A program made the translations under genes and the position numbers. The notes under the pieces were generated by a model that was not told the DNA's origin, made no database searches, and saw only the letters and a list, made by a program, of their open reading frames with translations. A stretch of DNA of 64,000 nucleotides from positions 8,844 through 72,843 of the forward strand of contig JAZDHY010000036.1 of NCBI GenBank assembly GCA_043805435.1, written 5' to 3'. Within the stretch, counting starts at the first letter, position 1. Each line of letters begins with the position of its first letter. The stretch is from JAEXOD01 sp043805435. GTDB taxonomy: Bacteria > Bacteroidota > Ignavibacteria > Ignavibacteriales > Melioribacteraceae. Positions 36,264 through 44,331 of the stretch are shown piece after piece.

Positions 36264-38108
36264 ATGCAAAAAGTTAATTATGTGATGTTTTTGTTTTTAA
36301 TATGCGCGATTTGGGTTAATGCACAGGAAAATGATAATAAAGTTTTAGCTAAAATTGGCAACCAAGATTTTACTATTGATGAATTTGTTGAAAGATACGA
36401 ATTGATTCCAAAATTAACACAAGGAAAACAACAGGATGAAATGGCATTCCGTAATCAAGAGTTTTATACAATTGTAGCGGAAAAATTATGGGCATTATAT
36501 GCCTTAGAACTTGGTTATGACACCAGCGATGTAATGAAATATACATACAAAACATTAGAAAAAATGTATGTTAGAGATGCTTTATTTAAAAGAGAAATAG
36601 AAAGTAAAGCTAAAGTAAATGATAAAAGTATTCAGTTTGCTTATTCAAAAATTGTCCGAAAATTATTTATCAATTTTGTATTTGCCGGAGATGAAAAAGA
36701 AATAAATGGTTTATATAAATCATTAAATGATGGTGAACCATTTGATTCGGTATTATCCAAACGTGTTGATAACAAATATCAAGCCGCTCCGGTTGAAGTG
36801 GTTTTTGGTATGATGCGTGAAGATATTGAAGATGCCTTATTTAGTTTGCCTCTTGGCGGATATACTGCCCCTATAAATTATAAAGACGAGTGGTACATAT
36901 TCCGTCTTACAAGCGAAGCCAAGGTAAACTTTAAAGATTCCGAAGCATTTCAAAAAGAAGCAAATAATGCAAAACAACTTGTTGAAGACAGGGCTATGGA
37001 TCAATCGTATCAACAATTTTTTAATAAATTTTTTAAAGGCAAACAAGTTAATGCCGATGGTTATTTGTTTTGGAGTATAGCCGATAAGATTATTGAAACT
37101 CTGCAGACAACAAAAATCAAAAATAAAATTGCAGACGGCCAAAAAATAAATCTTGACGCAGGAGATTTTACAAAAATTGAAACCCGGCTGGGTGCTGATA
37201 CATTAAAAATGGTTTTTGTGAAATTTGAGGAAAACCCTATAACGGTATTTCAGTTTTTACGCGAGTTTTTTTACGAAGGATTTTTTGGAATATCAGCAAA
37301 TGCAGATACTATAAGGATGCAGCTTCAAAGTCGTGTAAAACGATTTATTGAAAACGAAATGTTGGCACGTGAAGGTTATAAACAAGGATTGCAAAATTTA
37401 CCGGAAGTTAAAAAATCTATTGATATGTGGCGCGAAAATTATTTAGCCAAGCTGGTAAAAAATAATTTTGTTGATGAAACTAAACTTTCGGAAAATGAGT
37501 TAAAAGATTATTACGAAAAGAACAAAGAGAACATTTCGTCACCTTTAATGGTTAATATATTAGAGATATTAACTGATAATTTAGATGATATTGAAAAGGT
37601 TATGAAAGATCTTGATAAAGGTGCTGATTTTAGAGAATTGGCAAAAAAATATACTAAAAGAGTGTGGACAAAAGAAAATGGAGGCGAGTTTGGTTTTTTT
37701 GCCGCAAACATGTATGGCGAAATAGGTTCTATTGCGTCTAATATGCAAATTGGTGAAATATACGGCCCAATAAAACTTAAAGAGGGTTATTCAATTTTTA
37801 AGTTAATTGACAAAAAAGAAGTAAAAAATGATATAATAAAACCGTTTGAAGAAATTAAAGATTCGTTGCGTGGTGTTGTACGTGTTGAAAAATTAAAAAA
37901 TAAAATGGTAGAAAAAACAGTTGAACTTGCAAAAAAATACGGTGTTAAAGTAAATGAAAACGTATTGTTTAATTTGAAAGTTGAAAATTTAAATATGCTT
38001 GTTTACCGTATGATGGGTTTTGGAGGCAGAATACTTGCCGTACCCGTAGATCCAATATTTGTGGACTGGGTAGAAGTTTGGAAAAGAAATGAAGATTTGT
38101 TGCCATAA
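36264..38108 (+). CDS. Periplasmic parvulin-type peptidyl-prolyl isomerase
   Basis: SurA/PpiD-like folding factor of 614 residues with a signal peptide (1-20, ending NAQE). The N-terminal SurA-like helical region (KIGNQDFTIDEFVERYELIP) is followed by a degenerate parvulin-like stretch (about 128-220; VFGMMREDIEDALFSLPLGG). A clearer PPIase domain lies at about 415-515 (SPLMVNILEI, GGEFGFFAANMYGEIGSIAS, IGEIYGPIKLKEGYSIFKLI). It should isomerise prolyl bonds and chaperone outer-membrane or T9SS cargo proteins. It is 12 bp after the preceding gene and 15 bp before hslV, so part of the same run. Confidence 0.85.
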   Translation: MQKVNYVMFLFLICAIWVNAQENDNKVLAKIGNQDFTIDEFVERYELIPKLTQGKQQDEMAFRNQEFYTIVAEKLWALYALELGYDTSDVMKYTYKTLEKMYVRDALFKREIESKAKVNDKSIQFAYSKIVRKLFINFVFAGDEKEINGLYKSLNDGEPFDSVLSKRVDNKYQAAPVEVVFGMMREDIEDALFSLPLGGYTAPINYKDEWYIFRLTSEAKVNFKDSEAFQKEANNAKQLVEDRAMDQSYQQFFNKFFKGKQVNADGYLFWSIADKIIETLQTTKIKNKIADGQKINLDAGDFTKIETRLGADTLKMVFVKFEENPITVFQFLREFFYEGFFGISANADTIRMQLQSRVKRFIENEMLAREGYKQGLQNLPEVKKSIDMWRENYLAKLVKNNFVDETKLSENELKDYYEKNKENISSPLMVNILEILTDNLDDIEKVMKDLDKGADFRELAKKYTKRVWTKENGGEFGFFAANMYGEIGSIASNMQIGEIYGPIKLKEGYSIFKLIDKKEVKNDIIKPFEEIKDSLRGVVRVEKLKNKMVEKTVELAKKYGVKVNENVLFNLKVENLNMLVYRMMGFGGRILAVPVDPIFVDWVEVWKRNEDLLP

Positions 38109-38123
38109 ACAGGAGAAAAAGTT

Positions 38124-38672
38124 TTGCAAAAAAAAATAAGATCGACAACAATAATTGGAATTATACACAATGGACAGGCGGCCATTGGAGGTGATGGACA
38201 GGTGACATTGGGCAATACTGTTGTTAAACAGAACTCAATGAAAATAAGAAAACTTTACAATGGAAAGGTTTTATGCGGCTTTGCCGGTGCTGCTGCCGAT
38301 GCATTTACACTGCTGGGAAGATTTGAAGAAAAATTAGAGCAGTACAGAGGTAATGTTAACAGAGCGGTTGTAGAACTAGCTACCGATTGGCGAACAGATA
38401 AATACTTGCGAAAGCTGGAAGCCATGTTGGCAATTGTTTCAGAAGACAGCACTTTTATTGTATCGGGCACCGGTGATGTAATTGAACCGGACGATAAAAT
38501 AATTGCTATCGGTTCCGGTGGAATGTATGCTTTGGCTGCCGCAAAAATGCTTGTTAAATATAGCAGCCTAACAGCTCAAGAAATTGTAAAGGAAGCATTA
38601 AAAACCGCTTCTGAAATATGTATTTATACAAACGATAGAATTGTTTCAGAAGTTATTGAAAATAAGCAATAG
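38124..38672 (+). CDS. hslV: ATP-dependent protease peptidase subunit HslV
   Basis: Threonine peptidase of the HslUV (ClpQY) protease. The 182 residues align along E. coli HslV: STTIIGIIHNGQAAIGGDGQ gives the catalytic Thr8 after a 7-residue propeptide, then VTLGNTVVKQNSMKIRKLYN, CGFAGAAADAFTL, ATDWRTDKYLRKLEAML, AIGSGGMYALAAAK and ICIYTNDRIV. The start is TTG 38124 with SD AGGAG 9 bases upstream; no ATG fits. It precedes hslU by 8 bases, the conserved order. Confidence 0.97.
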   Translation: MQKKIRSTTIIGIIHNGQAAIGGDGQVTLGNTVVKQNSMKIRKLYNGKVLCGFAGAAADAFTLLGRFEEKLEQYRGNVNRAVVELATDWRTDKYLRKLEAMLAIVSEDSTFIVSGTGDVIEPDDKIIAIGSGGMYALAAAKMLVKYSSLTAQEIVKEALKTASEICIYTNDRIVSEVIENKQ

Positions 38673-38680
38673 GGATATAA

Positions 38681-40051
38681 ATGAAAAAAATTATCAATGA
38701 TGTTATGCGAGAATTAACTCCAGTTTTAATTGTAAAAGAATTGGACAAATATATTATTGGTCAAACTGATGCAAAACGATCGGTTGCAATAGCTTTAAGA
38801 AATAGATGGAGAAGGCAGCAGGTTGAAGAAAGTATGCGTGATGAAATAATGCCTAATAATATTATTTTAATTGGCCCAACCGGTGTTGGAAAAACAGAAA
38901 TTGCACGCAGATTGGCAAAACTTTCAGGTGCCCCGTTTATAAAAGTTGAAGCATCAAAATTTACGGAAGTGGGATATGTTGGCCGCGATGTTGAATCGAT
39001 GATACGCGATTTAGTTGAATTTGCAGTTAATATGATACGTACCGAACGTGCTGTTGATGTACAACAAAAAGCCGAACAGATGGCAGAAGAAAAATTACTG
39101 GATTTGTTAATTCCTCCTGTTCGCAAAGGAAATACCGAAGAAGGAAATGAAAATTCGGAAGCTGTTCAAAACGAAAAAACTCGTGAATGGATGCGCGAAA
39201 AATTGAAAAAAGGGGAAATGGATGACAGAATAATTGAATTTGATACTGTCAGCCAAGCACCGGGTATGCAGGTTATGGGCCCTTTCGGAATGGATGATAT
39301 GGGTATTAACATACAAGAAATTGTAAGCAGTATGGTGCCTAAAAAGAAGAAAAAAAGAAAATCTTCAATTAAAGAAGCCAGACAGGTCTTAATTCAAGAA
39401 GAAGTACAAAAGCTTATTGATATGGAAAGTGTACAAAAAGAAGCCGTTAAAAGGGTTCAGGATTCCGGTATTGTGTTTATTGATGAAATAGATAAAATTA
39501 CCAGTACAAGCAAAGGACATGGACCGGATGTTAGCCGTGAAGGTGTACAGCGCGATTTGTTGCCAATAGTTGAAGGTTCTTCGGTTAATACCAAATACGG
39601 CGTTGTAAAAACAGATCATGTGCTTTTTATTGCATCGGGAGCTTTTCATATTGCAAAACCATCGGATTTAATTCCCGAATTACAAGGCCGTTTTCCTATA
39701 CGTGTTGAATTAAAGAGCTTAACTGAAGATGACTTTGTTAAAATTTTAACTTTACCGCAAAATGCATTATTAAAACAATATACGGCATTATTAAAAACGG
39801 AAAATGTAAATATTAAATTTGAACACGATGCTATTTTGGAAATTGCTAAAATTGCTGCAATAGTTAATGAACAAGTTGAAAATATTGGTGCACGCAGACT
39901 GCATACAATTTTGACTACTTTACTTGAAGATATTTTATTTGAAGTGCCGGATAAAATGCCCGATGCCGATATTATTATAACAGGGGATAAAGTTAAAGAT
40001 AAGCTTAATAAAATTGTTAAAGATAGAGATTTGAGTAAATATATATTATAA
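38681..40051 (+). CDS. hslU: HslU ATPase subunit of HslUV protease
   Basis: AAA+ unfoldase of 456 residues that feeds HslV. Walker A GPTGVGKTE (about 65-73), then GYVGRDVESMIRDLVEFAV with the pore loop (GYVG), an intermediate I domain (about 115-235; Glu/Lys rich, VSSMVPKKKKKRKSS), Walker B IVFIDEIDKI (about 263-272), sensor/arginine region FPIRVELKSL, and a conserved C-terminus ending LSKYIL for insertion into HslV. It forms the operon with hslV. Confidence 0.97.
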   Translation: MKKIINDVMRELTPVLIVKELDKYIIGQTDAKRSVAIALRNRWRRQQVEESMRDEIMPNNIILIGPTGVGKTEIARRLAKLSGAPFIKVEASKFTEVGYVGRDVESMIRDLVEFAVNMIRTERAVDVQQKAEQMAEEKLLDLLIPPVRKGNTEEGNENSEAVQNEKTREWMREKLKKGEMDDRIIEFDTVSQAPGMQVMGPFGMDDMGINIQEIVSSMVPKKKKKRKSSIKEARQVLIQEEVQKLIDMESVQKEAVKRVQDSGIVFIDEIDKITSTSKGHGPDVSREGVQRDLLPIVEGSSVNTKYGVVKTDHVLFIASGAFHIAKPSDLIPELQGRFPIRVELKSLTEDDFVKILTLPQNALLKQYTALLKTENVNIKFEHDAILEIAKIAAIVNEQVENIGARRLHTILTTLLEDILFEVPDKMPDADIIITGDKVKDKLNKIVKDRDLSKYIL

Positions 40052-40061
40052 TTGGACTTTT

Positions 40062-40703
40062 ATGTTATATAAAAAATATATACTGTTTAGTATATTAATA
40101 TTGTTTAGTGCTTGTTCATCTAACAGTTTAACTAATCTTTCGGATGCCAAGTATAATATTAAAAAATATTACGAAGAAGGACAATATAATAAAGAATTAA
40201 ACAGCATTGTTGACTTGGAAATAGAATATTTTGAAAAATACAAAACCAAGCCAAACGATGCTGTTGTTTTTGATGTTGATGAAACCGTTCTTGATAGTTA
40301 TCAATATATTAAATCAATTGATTACGGGTATGATTTTGATTTGTGGAACAAATGGATGGACAAAGCAGAAGCTTTACAAATTGAACCGGCTAAAAGATTA
40401 TATAACTATTTTGTTCAAAAAGGCATTAAAATAATATTTTTAACCGGCAGGTCTTATTATTCGTGCGATGCAACATATAAAAATCTTATTAATGTTGGTT
40501 TTGATAAATTTGATACATTAATATGCCGAAACAAAGAGGAAATAAAAAAATCTTCTCTTGAGTATAAAACATATCACAGAAAAGAGTTAAGCCAAAACGG
40601 GTATAATATTATTGCATGTGTGGGCGATCAGGAAACCGATTTAATTGGTGGTTATACAGGCAAAACCATAAAATTTCCAAATTACATTTATAAAATTGAT
40701 TGA
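40062..40703 (+). CDS. HAD-family acid phosphatase lipoprotein
   Basis: A 213-residue protein with a lipoprotein signal (lipobox FSAC, Cys18). The class B/P4-type acid phosphatase fold follows: motif I VVFDVDETVLDS (about 67-78; nucleophile first Asp), motif II FLTGR (about 126-130), then a Lys region and motif IV VGDQETDLIGG (about 188-198). It should dephosphorylate nucleotides or other monoesters at the cell envelope. It starts 10 bp after hslU, closing the run from 33599. Confidence 0.85.
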   Translation: MLYKKYILFSILILFSACSSNSLTNLSDAKYNIKKYYEEGQYNKELNSIVDLEIEYFEKYKTKPNDAVVFDVDETVLDSYQYIKSIDYGYDFDLWNKWMDKAEALQIEPAKRLYNYFVQKGIKIIFLTGRSYYSCDATYKNLINVGFDKFDTLICRNKEEIKKSSLEYKTYHRKELSQNGYNIIACVGDQETDLIGGYTGKTIKFPNYIYKID

Positions 40704-41114
40704 AAAATAATAAAACAACCCATACGTTTACGGACTGTGTGAAAATTGGGGATAATTATCAAATAACAGCTGTTTGGCAATAAAAAATTATGTCACCCCG
40801 ATGGGGTTTTTACGATTGTTTTTTCGTTTTTGCTATAATCATGTCATCCCTCCGGGATTATTTTATATATTATAATACGTTGTAATAAAAGGCTTTAACG
40901 TTTATTTATTACTCTTAAGCACTTCGTTCGGCAAAGTGCCGTGTCTGTAACCATACGCACTACTACCAATTCCCACATATTTTCTCAAATTACTGCTGTT
41001 TTTTTAATTTTAACGCTGTTTGTCTATCGCAGAGAATGTTTGTAGCATTGCGGACATATCTTTTCTTATAGCCTAAGCACTTTGTAAAAGAATTGTCCGC
41101 TAAACACACAACGC
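40704..41114. other. Gene-free region with REP-like hairpins
   Basis: Between convergent genes. Three small GC-rich hairpins stand out in AT-rich DNA: CCCC-GAT-GGGG (40796-40806), ATCCC-TCC-GGGAT (40846-40858) and GCACTT...AAGTGC (40919-40939). They look like remnants of an interspersed repeat family and may serve as terminators for both genes. No coding frame is seen. Confidence 0.5.
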
Positions 41115-43007
41115 TTATTTTATAGTAAATTCGTTATTGCCTTTATCAACATCGGGGATGTTTTTATTACCAATAATTACGCTATTAATCGGTTGTTCAA
41201 TGTTAACTTTTATCTCAATAAAGTTTTTGTTGTCTTTCCAAACATTGGCAGAACGATAAACTTTCATTTCGTATCCGGTTAAGGATTTAAGAGTTAACAT
41301 AATAGGTATTGGCATATTTCCTATTTTTGCAATTTTTATTATTGCTTCTTGTCCGGTAATTTGTACATTCTCTATTCTTAAATCAGGATAACCTTGTTCA
41401 AAAAACCATGGTTTCCAAAACCAAGTTAAATCCTCGTCCAACACATTTTCAAACGTATTAAAAAAATCATAGGGAATAGGATGTTTACCGTTCCATCTGT
41501 TTATATACTCAACCAAACATTTTTTAAAATTATCTTCGCCAATAATATCTTGTAATACCGAATAAGCCGCGGCGGAGTGAATATATGCCTGCATACGATA
41601 AGGTTTTGATTTTAAGTTTGTAGTCAAAATCATTAAAGGTACTTCAAATTCTTTGCCCGAGCTTTTTTCAAAATTAATAATATTTCTGGCTTCGGGTTCA
41701 TATCCCTGTGCAATTTCTTTTTGAATTTGATATGGAAGCATTACAGCCATACCCTCATCCATCCAAGCATATTTCCTTTCGTTAATACCCATATAAAACG
41801 GAAAATAAGTATGCAATATTTCGTGTGAAGTAACATGAACCGTTCCATTCCAGTTGTCTTTTTCAATTCCTTCATTAACCATCATTGGGTATTCCATACC
41901 GCCACCGCCATTAAAAACCGTTAAAGATGGATAAGGAAATGGAACTCCGGGTATTTTATTGGAAAAAAACTCTATTGATTTTTTGCTTATTTCCGCTACT
42001 TTAGTAAAATCCTCACCTTCTTTTTGATATGCCGCGGATATAAAAGTTTTTTTATTGTTTCTTTTGTCTGTAACAATGGTAGTTCCGTCCCACAAAAAGT
42101 GATCGCTTAAACTAAAAGCAAAATCGGGTACATTATTAGCGTTAAATTTCCATGTTAAAAAGTCTTTATCTTTTGTAAAGTTTTTTTGTGCCAAATCTTC
42201 AGGTTTTATAATTTTTATAATCTGCGTGCTTTCATGTGCAATTTTCAGTCTTTCCAAATAAGGGTTGTTTAATAATTCATCAGGGTTTTGCAACACTCCT
42301 GTTGCCCAAACAATAAAATTTTTAGGTACGGTAATTTCAACTTCAAAATTACAAATATCATTGTAAAACTCCTGAATCCCGCTATAATCAAATATATCCC
42401 AGCCGTCAATATCATCATATACGGCAATTTGGGGATAAAAATAAGCAATCATAAAAGAGGTCGAGTCGTACAAACCCATTCTTATTGGATTAACTTTTGG
42501 AATTTCAAAATTCCATTCAAATTCTAAATTAATAGAAAACAGGGGCGGAAGTTTTTTATTAAGCTTAATTGTTATATTTGTTGCAGAATTAGAAATTTCG
42601 GGAGTGTTTAATTCTTTGGTTCTATTAACTCCGTCAACAATTATCTTACTAATTATAGTACCATTTGATACAGCGTCAGGATTAATCGGCCAATCTCGGC
42701 TATTTCCTTTTTTATAAATATCCTGATATAAACGCAAAACAATTTGAGTTAAAGAATCGGGGCTATTATTAAAATATGTTATCTGCTCTTTTCCTTCAAC
42801 TATACGTAATTGGGGGTCAAAGTTGATTTGTATTTTATAGTTTGAAGAATTTACCCAATAATTTTTCCCCGAATTTCCGTCATAACTTCTAAAACCATTA
42901 TCGTAAGAACTTTTAACATCCAGAGGCATATATAATTTACCCGTTTGAGCAAATATATTAAAGCTTACGGAAAATATAAAAACAAACAACAATAAAATCT
43001 TTTTCAT
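41115..43007 (-). CDS. Secreted M1-family zinc metallopeptidase
   Basis: Aminopeptidase-like enzyme of 630 residues with a signal peptide (1-21). The N-terminal beta domain is followed by the substrate motif GGGMEYPMM (about 376-384, in place of GAMEN). The zinc site is HEILH plus Glu after exactly 18 residues (HEXXHX18E; about 396-419). The C-terminal part holds a beta domain (YPDLRIENVQITGQEAIIKI) and no T9SS tail. It should trim peptides in the periplasm or outside the cell. It is followed by the REP-like region; 113 bp and a terminator separate it from the upstream lyase gene. Confidence 0.92.
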   Translation of the reverse strand: MKKILLLFVFIFSVSFNIFAQTGKLYMPLDVKSSYDNGFRSYDGNSGKNYWVNSSNYKIQINFDPQLRIVEGKEQITYFNNSPDSLTQIVLRLYQDIYKKGNSRDWPINPDAVSNGTIISKIIVDGVNRTKELNTPEISNSATNITIKLNKKLPPLFSINLEFEWNFEIPKVNPIRMGLYDSTSFMIAYFYPQIAVYDDIDGWDIFDYSGIQEFYNDICNFEVEITVPKNFIVWATGVLQNPDELLNNPYLERLKIAHESTQIIKIIKPEDLAQKNFTKDKDFLTWKFNANNVPDFAFSLSDHFLWDGTTIVTDKRNNKKTFISAAYQKEGEDFTKVAEISKKSIEFFSNKIPGVPFPYPSLTVFNGGGGMEYPMMVNEGIEKDNWNGTVHVTSHEILHTYFPFYMGINERKYAWMDEGMAVMLPYQIQKEIAQGYEPEARNIINFEKSSGKEFEVPLMILTTNLKSKPYRMQAYIHSAAAYSVLQDIIGEDNFKKCLVEYINRWNGKHPIPYDFFNTFENVLDEDLTWFWKPWFFEQGYPDLRIENVQITGQEAIIKIAKIGNMPIPIMLTLKSLTGYEMKVYRSANVWKDNKNFIEIKVNIEQPINSVIIGNKNIPDVDKGNNEFTIK

Positions 43008-43043
43008 AAAAACCTCTTCATTTTACATATTAGCATAAAAAGA

Positions 43044-43072
43044 AAAACCGCTAAACAAACGTTAGCGGTTTT
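43044..43072 (-). terminator. Intrinsic terminator of the gyrase-lyase operon
   Basis: AAAACCGCTAA (43044-43054), loop ACAAACG, TTAGCGGTTTT (43062-43072), an 11-bp stem. In minus-strand RNA it is followed by U-rich sequence. It lies about 50 bp after the lyase stop and just before the M1 peptidase start. Confidence 0.8.
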
Positions 43073-43120
43073 AAATAATAAATTAGTAATTATTTATGCA
43101 AAATGCCATGTACATAACAA

Positions 43121-44305
43121 TTATTTAATTTTAGCAAGAGCTTGTTCCAGATCCAAAATAATATCATTAACATTTTCAATACCAACAGAAAGACGAACCA
43201 AACCTTCGGTAATACCGGCTTCGGCCCGAGCTTTTGCTCCCATTGAAAGATGTGTCATACTTGCAGGATGTTGTATTAATGTTTCAACTCCGCCTAAGCT
43301 TACAGCTAACTGACTAAGTTTAACAGAATCCATAACAACTTTTCCGGCTTCAAAACCGCCTTTAAGTTCAAATGTTATCATTCCACCGGGTCCCAAATGT
43401 TGTTTTTGGCCAATTTGGTATTGAGGATGGCTTTTTAAACCGGGGAAAAATACTGTTTCAACTTTATCATGTGCTTCCAAATATTCAGCAATAATTTGGG
43501 CATTGATGCAATGTTTTTCCATACGGATTGAAAGAGTTTTAATACCGCGGTGCACCAAAAACGAATTAAACGGGTCTATAACGCCGCCCATTTGATTTAA
43601 GCACTTGCGTAAAATACCATACAATTCGGCATTTTTAGCAACAATAATACCGGCAACTACATCGGCATGACCGTTCAAAAATTTGGTCATGCTATGTAAT
43701 ACTATATCGGCACCCAATAAAAGCGGTTTTTGTAATGCCGGACTCATAAACGTATTATCAACAACCAATAAGGCGTTTGCATTATGAGCTATTTTTGCGC
43801 ATTCAGCTACATCGGTAATTGCCAAAGTAGGGTTACCGGGAGTTTCAATATAAATTACTTTTGTGTTTGGTCTAACTGCTTTTATAACCTCTTCAATAAT
43901 GTTAGTATCAACAAATGAAACTTCAACATTAAATTTAGAAAATATAGTAGCCAGTAAAGTTGTTGTTGGTCCATATAATGCTTTAGAACAAACAACATGA
44001 TTTCCGGAACTTAATAAAGCTGTAAAAACCGTACTAATTGCAGCCATACCGCTACCACAACCTAAAGCTTTATAGCCATCTTCCAAATCGGCTATGGCGT
44101 TTTCCATTGCTTCTACAGTAGGATTTTTCATTCTTGTATAAATGTAACCTTCTTCTTCGCCTTTAAAAATTGCAGCACCTTGGTCGGCGTTATCAAATTT
44201 AAAAGTTGAAGTTTGATAAATTGGAGGTACGACCGGTCTAAATTCGTATTCTCCAACTCCTGCATGAACACACTTAGTGTCAAAATTTTTTGTTTTATTT
44301 TCCAT
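43121..44305 (-). CDS. PLP-dependent sulfur amino acid lyase (methionine gamma-lyase type)
   Basis: A 394-residue enzyme of the Cys/Met metabolism family. It should split methionine to methanethiol, ammonia and 2-oxobutyrate, or cystathionine/homocysteine in related members. Seen: YTRMKNPTVEAMENAIADLE (about 55-74), GCGSGMAAIS, the SKALYGPTTTL loop with the PLP-stacking Tyr, ETPGNPT, VVDNTFMSPALQKPL and the PLP Lys in HSMTKFLNGHADVVAG (about 205-220), then the C-terminal GGVETLIQHPASMTH. Separation of methionine and cystathionine lyases needs alignment. It lies 26 bp after gyrA on the same strand, so it shares that operon. Confidence 0.9.
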   Translation of the reverse strand: MENKTKNFDTKCVHAGVGEYEFRPVVPPIYQTSTFKFDNADQGAAIFKGEEEGYIYTRMKNPTVEAMENAIADLEDGYKALGCGSGMAAISTVFTALLSSGNHVVCSKALYGPTTTLLATIFSKFNVEVSFVDTNIIEEVIKAVRPNTKVIYIETPGNPTLAITDVAECAKIAHNANALLVVDNTFMSPALQKPLLLGADIVLHSMTKFLNGHADVVAGIIVAKNAELYGILRKCLNQMGGVIDPFNSFLVHRGIKTLSIRMEKHCINAQIIAEYLEAHDKVETVFFPGLKSHPQYQIGQKQHLGPGGMITFELKGGFEAGKVVMDSVKLSQLAVSLGGVETLIQHPASMTHLSMGAKARAEAGITEGLVRLSVGIENVNDIILDLEQALAKIK

Positions 44306-44331
44306 TCATATCTCGTTGGTTAATGGTCATA